Assembly: GCA_910583675.1 (NCBI GenBank)
Contig: CAJTYH010000064.1
Coordinates: 1 to 9,612 of the forward strand
Source of the DNA: an uncultured Muribaculaceae bacterium
Lineage (GTDB): Bacteria > Bacteroidota > Bacteroidia > Bacteroidales > Muribaculaceae
Length of the DNA stretch: 9,612 nucleotides
Direction of reading: 5' to 3'
The position numbers and the translations under genes were made by a program. Shown here piece by piece: positions 1 to 7,080 of this stretch (position 1 is its first letter; the number at the start of each line of letters is the position of its first letter). The notes beneath the pieces are model-generated. The model had not been told where the DNA came from, did no database searches, and saw only the letters and a program-made list of their open reading frames with translations.

Positions 1-53
1 CTCGCGACCCTCAGCTTGGGAAGCTGATGCTCTACCAACTGAGCTATTACCGC
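1..53 (-). tRNA. tRNA-Gly (CCC anticodon), 5' part, cut by window edge
   Basis: Read on the minus strand from base 53, the sequence folds as tRNA nucleotides 1-53: acceptor strand GCGGTAA, D-arm GCTC/GAGC with loop AGTTGGTA, anticodon stem TCAGC/GCTGA, loop TTCCCAA (anticodon CCC, reading GGG), variable region GGGTC and the first T-stem strand GCGAG. The T-loop and 3' acceptor strand lie left of the window. A promoter for it is visible at 76-106. The isotype call rests on the anticodon alone and is firm because stem and loop are regular. Confidence 0.93.
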
Positions 54-75
54 AACTTATTTGCGTTTGGTGATA

Positions 76-106
76 CAAAGGTAAGCACTTTTCCCGAAAT
101 CCCAAA
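76..106 (-). promoter_or_regulatory. Bacteroidota-type promoter of tRNA-Gly
   Basis: On the minus strand there is a TTTG box (106-103), a spacer of 19 bases, and TACCTTTG (83-76). This matches the Bacteroidota primary sigma consensus TTTG-N19..21-TAnnTTTG. Transcription would begin near base 70, giving a 5' leader of roughly 17 bases before the tRNA 5' end at 53. It is the best-formed promoter in the window and supports the taxonomic placement. Confidence 0.85.
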
Positions 107-165
107 GAAGCAACGCACTTTTTTATCCAAACTCCTTTTTTCAGGGTATATCGCGGAGAATTGCG

Positions 166-173
166 TATTTTTG
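166..173 (+). promoter_or_regulatory. -7 element of the alkylation-repair gene
   Basis: TATTTTTG fits TAnnTTTG. Transcription would start near base 179, about 19 bases before the ATG at 198. A good TTTG box is not present at 19-21 bases upstream (only a T-rich run near 134-141), so the -33 half is weak. Its position argues for the 198 start and against any start overlapping the tRNA gene. Confidence 0.5.
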
Positions 174-197
174 CAAGACCAAATAGACAGAGATCAA

Positions 198-806
198 ATG
201 AGCCATCACAGCATTACCCCTATAGACAGAGAGTTGCCCGAATTTTCACGCATGCAACAGGTCAAACGCCAATTTTTCGCCATGCGCAATGGCATGCTCG
301 CCCATCAGATGCGCTCACGCGGCTTGGAATATCGCGTGAATTTCGGCCTGAACATCCCGCAGATAAAGGAGATCGCAGCAGAATTGCTTGATTCTGGAAT
401 GAGTTCATCCGAACAACTGGAGCTTGCCAACCGCCTATGGGAGAATGCAAACACCCGCGAAAGCCGTCTACTTGCCCCGATGCTTTTCCCGGCTGACATC
501 ATGCCACCTCAGACCGCAGCCCAATGGCTTGCAGAGGCGCAGACAACCGAAGTGGCCGACCATCTGTGTCACTCGCTGCTCAGACACCTCCCCTTTGCCG
601 CCGACATCGCTATCGCCCTCTTCAACCACGAAAAGGCTACCTCGCAACAACGCTACTCAGCGCTCCGTCTGCTCCTCAATCTGGTAATAACCGGCAAACT
701 GGATCCGGTATCCCTGAAGCCTATCGCTGAAAACGCCATCACAGATCCACTGACGCGCCCTGTGGCACGCCAACTGCTTGAGGAAATAGAATTCCTCACA
801 GAGTAA
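198..806 (+). CDS. AlkD-like DNA alkylation repair (HEAT-repeat) protein
   Basis: A 202-residue, mostly helical soluble protein with the wording of the DNA alkylation repair family (AlkD/AlkC-like HEAT repeats). Visible are QFFAMRNGMLAHQMRSRGLEYRVNFGL (residues 25-51, split here only as a landmark), ENANTRESRLLAPMLFP (82-98), and EVADHLCHSLLRHLPFA (118-134). Asp121 sits where the family keeps its catalytic Asp, but the tryptophans that flank the lesion in characterised AlkD are not obvious. Family members excise or bind bulky or cationic alkylated bases without flipping them. The open frame extends left to base 27, but that start lies inside the tRNA-Gly gene and upstream of the predicted promoter, so ATG 198 is preferred; ATG 252 is a later alternative. 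It stands alone, divergent from the tRNA and convergent with the CoA-transferase operon. Family is likely; activity on DNA is inferred. Confidence 0.75.
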   Translation: MSHHSITPIDRELPEFSRMQQVKRQFFAMRNGMLAHQMRSRGLEYRVNFGLNIPQIKEIAAELLDSGMSSSEQLELANRLWENANTRESRLLAPMLFPADIMPPQTAAQWLAEAQTTEVADHLCHSLLRHLPFAADIAIALFNHEKATSQQRYSALRLLLNLVITGKLDPVSLKPIAENAITDPLTRPVARQLLEEIEFLTE

Positions 807-811
807 GACAC

Positions 812-845
812 AAAAAAGGCGATATGCCAATTTTGACACATCGCC
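812..845 (-). terminator. Rho-independent terminator of the ior operon
   Basis: Minus-strand reading gives GGCGAT (845-840), a 16-base loop, ATCGCC (823-818), then six U (817-812). It lies 35 bases past the CoA-transferase stop. On the plus strand the stem is followed by GTAAAAA rather than T, so it should act only on the minus-strand operon. Confidence 0.7.
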
Positions 846-879
846 GTAAAAAGGCTTTGATATAGGATTTTGAGAAATA

Positions 880-2199
880 TCAACGCAGACGCGAATAGGA
901 ATAACCGAAACGCTCGAAAGCGGCGCGGTCAAGTGCTTCCCTATCAGCAGGATTTGCAATGGAAATCATCAGCTTTGCACGTTCTGGAAGCGACTTGCCA
1001 AGCAGATTGACCGCCCCATGCTCCGTGACAATGTAATTCGACTGGAAACGGGTGGTCACCACTCCCGCCCCCGGCGTGAGCACCGGCTTGATCTTCCCGA
1101 TACCTTTGCTCGTGGTGGAGGTCATGGCAATCACCGACAAGCCCCCCTCACTGCGCGATGCGCCGTATACGAAATCATGCTGCCCACCTACACCGGAGAA
1201 TATGCGGGTGCCGATGGAGTCGGCACATATCTGCCCGGTAAGATCTATCTCCAGACAGGAGTTGATGGAAGTGACCCGCGGGTTCCGGGCTATTATAAAA
1301 GGATCGTTCGTATAGGCCACATCCTTGAATACCATCTCCTTGTTGTAGTCCATCAGATCGTAGAGCCGACGCGAACCGAGCGCCAGGCATGCCACCGACT
1401 TGCCAGGCATTACCTTCTTTAGGGAATTGTCAATTACGCCATTTTCTATGAGAGGCAACACCCCATCGGTCATAGCTTCGGTATGAAGCCCGAGATGCTT
1501 ATGATCGCCAAGGGCACGGATCACGGCGTTGGGGATTCCCCCGACACCGATCTGCAACGTAGCACCGTCGGGAATCAAGGCAGCCACGGCGTTGCCAATG
1601 GCTGTCTCCACCTCTCCAGGCTCTGGTGTGGGCACCTCCACAAGCGGATCGTCCACCAGCACCGCCGCTGCAATCCGCGACATATGTATCACAGGATCAC
1701 CATAGCTGAAAGGCATATGAGGATTGATCTGCGCTATTACAGTCCTGGCGCACTCCGTGGCCGAAAATGCCAGGTCTGCGCTGACACCATAGCTCACATA
1801 GCCGTCGGCATCGGGCATGGAGCAATTGAGGAGAACAACGTCAGACGGCCATATGCCGCTGCGGAAAAGCTGCGGCACTTCTCCGAGAAAACGGGGTGTG
1901 GTGGCACCGTACCCCTCCCCTATCCACCGGCGCACATTGTTGGATACGAAGCATGTATCCACGAGAAACGAATCCTTGTATTCCTCACGGCAATAGGGCG
2001 CCTCACGGTTGGAGACGGAGAATCCGGAATGGAGCACCACGCCGCGCAGCTCGTCGCCACGCCGTGTCATGGCATCCACGAGCGTCTCGGGGATGGATGT
2101 GCTCCCCTGTATGTAGACGTGGTCGCCGCTCTTTATGAGCTTTACGGCCTCGTCTGCCGACATAATGTTCGGATAGTTCATGGACGAAAAGTTTTTCAT
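880..2199 (-). CDS. acetyl-CoA hydrolase/CoA-transferase family protein
   Basis: A 439-residue cytosolic protein of the acetyl-CoA hydrolase / 4-hydroxybutyrate and butyryl-CoA:acetate CoA-transferase family, of normal length. Visible: N-terminal half with YIQGSTSIPETLVDAM (29-44); QIGVGGIPNAV (216-226); HTEAMTDGV (239-247), where Glu241 aligns with the catalytic glutamate that forms the glutamyl-CoA thioester; GVGGQHDFVYGA (336-347), the glycine-rich CoA-binding loop; and VTEHGAVNL (391-399). It should move CoA between a carboxylate and an acyl-CoA. It is the last gene of the operon, and its ATG overlaps the aminotransferase stop as ATGA, so translation is likely coupled. ATG 2181 is an alternative start. 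In this context the donor is probably the aryl-acetyl-CoA made by IorAB and the acceptor acetate, but succinate or butyrate-type substrates cannot be excluded from sequence. Confidence 0.88.
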   Translation of the reverse strand: MKNFSSMNYPNIMSADEAVKLIKSGDHVYIQGSTSIPETLVDAMTRRGDELRGVVLHSGFSVSNREAPYCREEYKDSFLVDTCFVSNNVRRWIGEGYGATTPRFLGEVPQLFRSGIWPSDVVLLNCSMPDADGYVSYGVSADLAFSATECARTVIAQINPHMPFSYGDPVIHMSRIAAAVLVDDPLVEVPTPEPGEVETAIGNAVAALIPDGATLQIGVGGIPNAVIRALGDHKHLGLHTEAMTDGVLPLIENGVIDNSLKKVMPGKSVACLALGSRRLYDLMDYNKEMVFKDVAYTNDPFIIARNPRVTSINSCLEIDLTGQICADSIGTRIFSGVGGQHDFVYGASRSEGGLSVIAMTSTTSKGIGKIKPVLTPGAGVVTTRFQSNYIVTEHGAVNLLGKSLPERAKLMISIANPADREALDRAAFERFGYSYSRLR

Positions 2200-3509
2200 T
2201 TTACGGGATGATCCTTGTGAAAAGCGGAGAGACGTTCGGAAAGGCGCCGGAAAGCGTCATCGTCGGAAAGAAGGCTCACGCATACGCGTACACCCTCCTG
2301 CCGGCTCCCGGTTGATGGCAACGAGATCGTAGACACACCGTAGCGGAGCAACTCTTTCTGCAGCATATCACCCGTCATGCCGGGATATCCCATCGTGAAG
2401 AAAAATCCGTCGGATATAGGCTGATCGCCATCCATCGCGTAGACAAGGTGGAAACCATTGTCAAGAAAGCACTTTTTTGCCAATGCCGCACGACGGCCAT
2501 ACTCACGCGTCTCTGCCACGAAATCAAGCTTTCCCTCAACCGCCGCCTCAAGCATGGCAGCGAAGGCATGCTGGGAAGAATGCGCCGTACCGGAAGATGC
2601 ACAATAAAGCACCCCGTACATGTATGCGTCACCGAAAGTAGGCATTTCGTAGAATTCCTCGAAGAATGGGTAAACGCGGTCTGCCACGGCCGGCGACATG
2701 CACACCATGGCTATGCGCTGCCCGGCATAACTGAATATCTTTGAGGCAGAGACGAGCATTATGACACGGTCTGTCCACTTTGCCACCGTCGGAACGAAAG
2801 GTGCCTGATAGGGCACGCCGTAACGGGTGCGGAAGTCCATGCCGAGATATGCATGGTCTTCTATGATTATGACATCATGCTTCTCTGCCATGCGGGCAAG
2901 TATGGCATATTCCTCGGCCGTAAGGTTTGTCCACGCCGGATTGTTGGGGTTGTTGTACAATATGGCGGTCACGTTCCCTTTTGCCAAAATGGCATCCAGA
3001 CGCTCTTCAAGCGCAGCGCCACGGCAATCGTAGAAGTCAAGCGACTCCTGGTTCAGACCAAGAAGTTTAACCTGATTATGCTGCGCAGGGAAACCCGGGT
3101 CAAGGAAAAGAATTGTGTCGCGACCGGGCAATCTTTGTCCCAACAGCAAAAACAGCGTGAAAGTGGCCTGCATGGATCCTACCGTCGGAACGATGCACCG
3201 AGGAGGTATATCCACGTCGAGGAACGCCTTGAGGAACTTGCTTCCGTTCTCCTTCAGGGATGGGATGCCGATTATGTTGGGATACTGGTTGGCAATGCCT
3301 GTAAGGAGGGCGGCACGTTCGGCCTCTATCCCCACCGGCGATGCCGGCAAACCGGGATTCCCCATCTCCAGATGCACGAAAGGTTCCCCCAGATGTGGCT
3401 CCAGGCGCATTGCAAGCGACAGGATCTGACGTATGGTGGCAGAAGCGATGTTGGGAATGTTCATCGCCTGCATCTCCTGTTCAAGAATATGGTTTGATAC
3501 TGGTTGCAT
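2196..3509 (-). CDS. PLP-dependent fold-type-I aminotransferase
   Basis: A 437-residue class I/II aminotransferase. Key positions: YNNPNNPAW (185-193) with the Asn that contacts the PLP hydroxyl; EDHAYLGMDF (217-226) with Asp218 for the pyridine nitrogen and Tyr221; VSASKIFSYAGQRIAM (253-268) with Schiff-base Lys257; and Arg408 in GVRVCVSL for the substrate carboxylate. It begins 33 bases after iorB and overlaps the CoA-transferase start by four bases. Next to IorAB, the natural role is conversion of an amino acid (Phe, Tyr or Trp most likely) to the 2-oxoacid that IorAB oxidises. ATG 3464 (residue 16, MNIPNIASATI) is an alternative start because AGGAG lies nine bases before it. Substrate is inferred from neighbours only. 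Confidence 0.87.
   Translation of the reverse strand: MQPVSNHILEQEMQAMNIPNIASATIRQILSLAMRLEPHLGEPFVHLEMGNPGLPASPVGIEAERAALLTGIANQYPNIIGIPSLKENGSKFLKAFLDVDIPPRCIVPTVGSMQATFTLFLLLGQRLPGRDTILFLDPGFPAQHNQVKLLGLNQESLDFYDCRGAALEERLDAILAKGNVTAILYNNPNNPAWTNLTAEEYAILARMAEKHDVIIIEDHAYLGMDFRTRYGVPYQAPFVPTVAKWTDRVIMLVSASKIFSYAGQRIAMVCMSPAVADRVYPFFEEFYEMPTFGDAYMYGVLYCASSGTAHSSQHAFAAMLEAAVEGKLDFVAETREYGRRAALAKKCFLDNGFHLVYAMDGDQPISDGFFFTMGYPGMTGDMLQKELLRYGVSTISLPSTGSRQEGVRVCVSLLSDDDAFRRLSERLSAFHKDHPVK
3474..3478 (-). promoter_or_regulatory. possible ribosome binding site inside the aminotransferase 5' end
   Basis: AGGAG on the minus strand ends nine bases before ATG 3464. The upstream start at 3509 has no clear SD sequence, whereas iorB in the same operon does. 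This makes 3464 a real contender for the start of the aminotransferase. It could also be a chance match within codons Gln11-Glu12. Confidence 0.3.
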
Positions 3510-3542
3510 GGATTCTGTATTTCCGGTGACTTTTATGTTAGA

Positions 3543-4121
3543 TCAAATGGAACGTGCACGTTCAAGTCCGGCACGGAAAGCGGCCAGATTGCTCTCCACC
3601 ACCTTCTCCCCCTTGGCACGGAATACGGTGCATATGCCATCCTCTATGCGGTCACACGATATGCCTATGAAGGGAGCGGCAGCCCCAAGGAGCACCATGT
3701 TGGAGGCACGGACTGTGGCAACCTCCTTGGCCACGGAATCCATGTCGAAAGCAACGGTATGACCATGTTTTTCCAATGCGTCAGCCACTCCGGCGACATC
3801 AGGATAATTCGGGATATTGACAAACGGCGTGGTATTGGTGACTATCCATCCGTCGGGCTTGAGCCATTGAATGTATCGCAATGCTTCCATCGGCTCAAGG
3901 GACACTATCATGTCGGCCTTACCCTGAGGAATGAGATCGGAGGATATGGGTGATGAACTGAGACGTAGGCAGGACATCACATCGCCGCCACGCTGGCTCA
4001 TGCCATGCACCTCGGCTTGTTTGAGACATAGGTTGTCGGCCAAAGCCGCAGCCCCGAGTATGGTGGCAATGGACAGGATGCCCTGACCGCCAACTCCGGC
4101 AAGTATAATATCAGATTTCAT
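3543..4121 (-). CDS. iorB: indolepyruvate:ferredoxin oxidoreductase, beta subunit
   Basis: A 192-residue protein, full length for IorB (2-oxoacid:acceptor oxidoreductase gamma-type domain). Signature runs: LAGVGGQGILSIATILG (7-23), the Rossmann-like GxGGQG loop; KQAEVHGMSQRGGDVMS (34-50); LEPMEALRYIQWL (75-87); and TPFVNIPNYP (98-107). It pairs with IorA to decarboxylate aryl pyruvates to aryl-acetyl-CoA with transfer of two electrons to ferredoxin. It starts 22 bases after iorA and has a good SD (4129-4134). The KQAEVHGMSQRGG wording is characteristic of IorB and separates it from pyruvate or 2-oxoglutarate enzymes. Confidence 0.93.
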   Translation of the reverse strand: MKSDIILAGVGGQGILSIATILGAAALADNLCLKQAEVHGMSQRGGDVMSCLRLSSSPISSDLIPQGKADMIVSLEPMEALRYIQWLKPDGWIVTNTTPFVNIPNYPDVAGVADALEKHGHTVAFDMDSVAKEVATVRASNMVLLGAAAPFIGISCDRIEDGICTVFRAKGEKVVESNLAAFRAGLERARSI

Positions 4122-4128
4122 ATTTCAA

Positions 4129-4134
4129 TCTCCT
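4129..4134 (-). promoter_or_regulatory. Shine-Dalgarno site of iorB
   Basis: AGGAGA on the minus strand sits seven bases upstream of ATG 4121. Strong SD sites are uncommon in Bacteroidota, so it fixes the iorB start and suggests efficient independent initiation within the operon. Confidence 0.7.
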
Positions 4135-4143
4135 GCTTCAAAC

Positions 4144-5769
4144 TTATTGCTTTTTTTCTTTGGCATGACGGCGTGCCGTCTGGATGCATTCACGGCGCGA
4201 CACGATCACCGACAGACCCTCATATGCGAACTCCTCGGCGAACAAGGCTCTCATCTCTTCGAAATTTTTTGGAAGCGAATCTATGGTGCGCACATGAGCC
4301 TTGTCGGCACCCAGACCGAGGCATATGTCCTCAAGTTTGCCTGTCCCTTGCGAATCCTGACCGCCGGTCATGCCGGTGGTCAGATTGTCAGATATGATCA
4401 CCGTCATTGGGGTGTTCTCGTTTATGGCATCCAGCAACCCCGTCATTCCGGAGTGGGTGAAAGTGGAGTCGCCGATGATAGCCACTGCCGGCCTGAGACC
4501 TGCGTCCGAGGCTCCCTTGGCCATTGTTATGGATGCACCCATGTCCACACAAGTGTCTATGGCGTTGAATGGCGCAAGCCAGCCGAGAGTATAGCATCCT
4601 ATGTCGCCAAAGACCTTTGCCGACGGTGAGGCCTCCAAGGCGGCATTCAGGGCGGCATATACGTCGCGATGGCCGCAACCCTGGCACAGGGCGGGCGGAC
4701 GAGGCACGACTATACGGGATTGTTCCGCTACGTCGCGAATCAATTCGCAAGCCTTGTCTGGCAAAACCTGTGCCAGACCGGCAGCAACATTGTCGGGTGT
4801 AAGCTCTCCAGTCAACGGAAGCACTCCGTCAATCTTGCCACGCACTTTCACTCCGCGGTCAAGCAACCCACGGAGCGCCTTTTCTATTACCGGTTGCCCC
4901 TCCTCCACGACTATTATCTCATCGCAGGCATCTGCCAGACGAGCCACCAGAGCCACAGGAATGGGATATTGTGAAACTTTCAACATCGGATAGGGACATC
5001 CTTCAGGGAAGCACTCGCTTACGTAATTGGCGGCAATGCCGGATACCAATATGCCTACCTTCCTCTCCACACCGGGAGTGAAACGATTGAAAAGAGACTT
5101 CTCGGCTTCCTCCTCCATACGTTTGCGATCCTCGAGCAACTGACGGTAACGCACACGCGAGTTACCGGGCATGAGAACCCATTGGCGCGGATTGTCTGGA
5201 TAATGCATCTTGTTTTCAGGAGAGGCCACATCGTCAACCGCCACCACTGCCCTCGAATGAGCCAGACGAGTGACCATGCGAACCATCACCGGCACCTTAA
5301 GGCGCTCCGAAAGCTCAAAGCCGTAAGCTGCCATATCATAGGCTTCCTGCTGGGTAGAAGGCTCCAGGACAGGCATGATGGCAAAATCGGCATAAAAGCG
5401 GGAATCCTGCTCATTCTGCGATGAATGCATCGAAGGATCATCAGCCGAGATCACAAGCATTCCACCATTGGCCCCCGTCATGGACGAGTTCACAAAGGGA
5501 TCAGCCGCCACGTTAAGCCCCACATGCTTCATGGAAACCATGGAGCGTTTGCCGCAGAACGACATCCCCAACGCCTCTTCAAGGGCTGTCTTTTCATTTG
5601 ACGACCAATGCGAATGTATCGCCCGCTCGCGAGCCACATCATTGGACTGCACATACTCAAGAATCTCTGTCGAAGGGGTGCCCGGATAAGCGTAGGCTCC
5701 CGACAAACCGGCATTTATGGCTCCCAAGGCCAACGCCTCGTCGCCAAGTAAAAGTTTTCTGGTACTCAT
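4144..5769 (-). CDS. iorA: indolepyruvate:ferredoxin oxidoreductase, alpha subunit, short form without ferredoxin domain
   Basis: A 541-residue TPP enzyme, first gene of the operon. Order of parts: pyrimidine-binding domain with GAYAYPGTPSTEILEY (24-39) and SSNEKTALEEALG (56-68) carrying the TPP-activating Glu; a middle transketolase-C-like domain (about 236-310); CQGCGHRDVY (362-371); and the TPP pyrophosphate domain with GDIGCYTLG (388-396), GDS at 433-435 and Asn462 in VIISDN. Archaeal and many bacterial IorA proteins continue for about 80-100 residues with eight cysteines for two [4Fe-4S] clusters. This one stops just after SRREC (524-528) followed by a basic tail, so the cluster domain is absent. 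Electrons must pass to a separate ferredoxin. From memory, short IorA forms occur in Bacteroides relatives, so this is probably clade-typical and not a fresh truncation. No SD is seen before ATG 5769. Confidence 0.92.
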   Translation of the reverse strand: MSTRKLLLGDEALALGAINAGLSGAYAYPGTPSTEILEYVQSNDVARERAIHSHWSSNEKTALEEALGMSFCGKRSMVSMKHVGLNVAADPFVNSSMTGANGGMLVISADDPSMHSSQNEQDSRFYADFAIMPVLEPSTQQEAYDMAAYGFELSERLKVPVMVRMVTRLAHSRAVVAVDDVASPENKMHYPDNPRQWVLMPGNSRVRYRQLLEDRKRMEEEAEKSLFNRFTPGVERKVGILVSGIAANYVSECFPEGCPYPMLKVSQYPIPVALVARLADACDEIIVVEEGQPVIEKALRGLLDRGVKVRGKIDGVLPLTGELTPDNVAAGLAQVLPDKACELIRDVAEQSRIVVPRPPALCQGCGHRDVYAALNAALEASPSAKVFGDIGCYTLGWLAPFNAIDTCVDMGASITMAKGASDAGLRPAVAIIGDSTFTHSGMTGLLDAINENTPMTVIISDNLTTGMTGGQDSQGTGKLEDICLGLGADKAHVRTIDSLPKNFEEMRALFAEEFAYEGLSVIVSRRECIQTARRHAKEKKQ

Positions 5770-5828
5770 GGTTTAGACTGTTTGGTTGCGGTAACGAGGG
5801 AGCATCGCCCCCGTCCACTCCACAATGG

Positions 5829-5836
5829 CAAATTTA
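5829..5836 (-). promoter_or_regulatory. candidate -7 element of the ior operon
   Basis: TAAATTTG on the minus strand fits TAnnTTTG and is the only such match between 5770 and 5930. Transcription would start near 5823, about 53 bases before iorA. No TTTG box is found at 19-21 bases upstream, so the call is tentative and an activator may be needed. Confidence 0.35.
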
Positions 5837-5932
5837 CAAAACCGTCCCCATATCTTCACCTCCTCCTGCTATGTTTTGCAACATATTTCCACCGCACCCC
5901 GATCCCCGCCCAAGGACGCAAGTACAAAAACA

Positions 5933-5992
5933 AAAACAATTTCAATCAAACACTATATCTAACAAATAATTGTTAACTTTGCATGAGAATGG
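5933..5992 (+). repeat. promoter block, copy A (direct repeat of 8581-8640)
   Basis: Aligned without gaps to 8581-8640 it matches at 45 of 60 positions by hand count. The first 13 bases are identical and the last 30 match at 27. The offset is exactly 2648 bases throughout. The block includes the -7 element TAACTTTG (5974-5981) with the conserved flank ATAATTGT before it and GCAT(G/A)AG(A/G)ATGG after it. Confidence 0.85.
5974..5981 (+). promoter_or_regulatory. -7 element of the receiver gene
   Basis: TAACTTTG fits TAnnTTTG. Transcription would begin about 5987, leaving a leader of about 129 bases before ATG 6116. There is no TTTG box at the usual spacing; the conserved features are ATAATTGT just upstream and an A-rich tract at 5933-5945. 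Confidence 0.55.
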
Positions 5993-6115
5993 TTCAGTCC
6001 ATTCATGATATTCTGAAATAACTAATTACATGCTCTCTTGCAAGTACCACCAGAAGAGTTTTAAGCATATATACCATTAGAGTAGAGTCTTGAAATTTAA
6101 AAACATCCTGCTGTT

Positions 6116-6964
6116 ATGATTCGACTAATTATATCGGCCATATTTTGGTTAGGAGGATATTCCACTATTATTAGCAATGCTTATTCCAATTCAATCGCAG
6201 AGGATGCCATATTGAAATATCAAGAATTTTTGCGTGAAGAAGCCAAGGAACACAGAGCATTCTTAGAAGCCTCTTTCGAAAAGTTGATAATGGTGTTTTC
6301 TGGGGGTGTTATCGCGTGCGTGGGCATTCTTACATGGTTAAACTATGGAACAAAACGCGAAATCGATCAAACAGTTAAACGACATTTCAACGCAAAAGTC
6401 AACCAACGCATTCAAGAACAATTACAAGCCGTACAGAATGAGATTGATTCAACCTTGAAAGAATTAAAAAATCGTTCCAATTTAATTGAAAAGATATTAA
6501 TGGAGCTTTCAGCCAAAGAGAACGCTGAAAATTCGGAAAATGGAGGTAAAAGGAATAATTCCTCAGCAGACAACACTTCCAATCATAAGACACAAGCCGG
6601 AAGAGTACTATGGGTAGACGATAATCCCGAAAACAACTATTATATAATCCAATTGCTTAATAAAGCCGGAATTATTACAGACACGGCAACATCGACGGAT
6701 AGGGCCATTGAGCAGCTTCAAAAGGGGGACTATGATTTGGTAATATCAGATATGAACAGGAATGGAATCCCGGATGATGGCTTAATCCTCTTAAAACAAA
6801 TAAACAAGAAACATCTGTGCGTACCTGTCCTATTTTTTACCTCAGACTATTCAATGTCCAAATACAGTGATGAAGTCTATCAGGAAGGTGCCATATACAT
6901 AACAGACAAAACATCCAATCTTATAGGATACGTCCAACGGCTCCTAAAGAACGATTCTGATTAA
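6116..6964 (+). CDS. membrane-anchored coiled-coil protein with C-terminal receiver domain
   Basis: A 282-residue protein. Residues 1-22 are hydrophobic (signal or first membrane segment). A second segment spans about 57-77 (KLIMVFSGGVIACVGILTWL region). A charged, coiled-coil-prone stretch follows (about 78-135), then a polar linker rich in Asn/Ser (136-160) and a receiver domain (163-277). The receiver has RVLWVDDNPENN (Asp168, Asp169), phosphoacceptor Asp212 in VISDMNR, Thr242 in LFFTSD and Lys265 in ITDKTSN, so it looks competent for phosphorylation. There is no DNA-binding or enzymatic output domain and no histidine kinase nearby. Hand-counted GC in two 60-base lines is 32-35 percent against about 62 percent in one line of the ior operon, which suggests transfer. 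Its function is unknown; the design suggests signalling at the membrane. A decayed relative lies at 8637-8693. Confidence 0.8.
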   Translation: MIRLIISAIFWLGGYSTIISNAYSNSIAEDAILKYQEFLREEAKEHRAFLEASFEKLIMVFSGGVIACVGILTWLNYGTKREIDQTVKRHFNAKVNQRIQEQLQAVQNEIDSTLKELKNRSNLIEKILMELSAKENAENSENGGKRNNSSADNTSNHKTQAGRVLWVDDNPENNYYIIQLLNKAGIITDTATSTDRAIEQLQKGDYDLVISDMNRNGIPDDGLILLKQINKKHLCVPVLFFTSDYSMSKYSDEVYQEGAIYITDKTSNLIGYVQRLLKNDSD

Positions 6965-7080
6965 TCCATTTTTTTCAGGCTTAAAATCAGACAACTACCT
7001 TTATCGCTATAGGATATACCACCTCCTCATTCTCATTTCGTAGCACATCGTTCCAAATTGATCAATATACAGCGTATAAA

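Larger units (their letters stand above)
5770..6115. other. 346-base divergent intergenic region between iorA and the receiver gene
   Basis: Holds a weak minus-strand promoter candidate for iorA (5829-5836) and the plus-strand promoter of the receiver gene (5974-5981) within a duplicated block (5933-5992). It also contains a short open frame ATG 5989 to TAA 6021 (10 codons) in the leader of the receiver gene. The composition shifts from C-rich (about 5855-5920) to AT-rich (about 5925 onward), which marks the left edge of the accessory islet. No RNA gene or clear terminator was found. Confidence 0.5.

Noticed and set aside
217..230. CTATAGACAG shared with 8697-8706
   Set aside because: A ten-base match in AT-rich sequence with no extended similarity; chance is sufficient.
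1483..2211. Long plus-strand open frame (242 codons) opposite the CoA-transferase
   Set aside because: It is antisense to a gene with clear family motifs, has no homology I recognise and is a by-product of the GC-rich codon pattern.
2853..3497. 214-codon plus-strand frame opposite the aminotransferase
   Set aside because: Shadow of a gene whose catalytic residues are all visible on the other strand; composition is not protein-like.
5796..5815. G/C-rich stretch in the iorA leader as a riboswitch or attenuator
   Set aside because: Only a few base pairs can form and there is no U-tract or known motif.
6965..7080. Terminator between the convergent receiver and AlbA genes
   Set aside because: Only a T7 run after the receiver stop and a weak four-pair hairpin near 7002-7016 are seen; neither is convincing.
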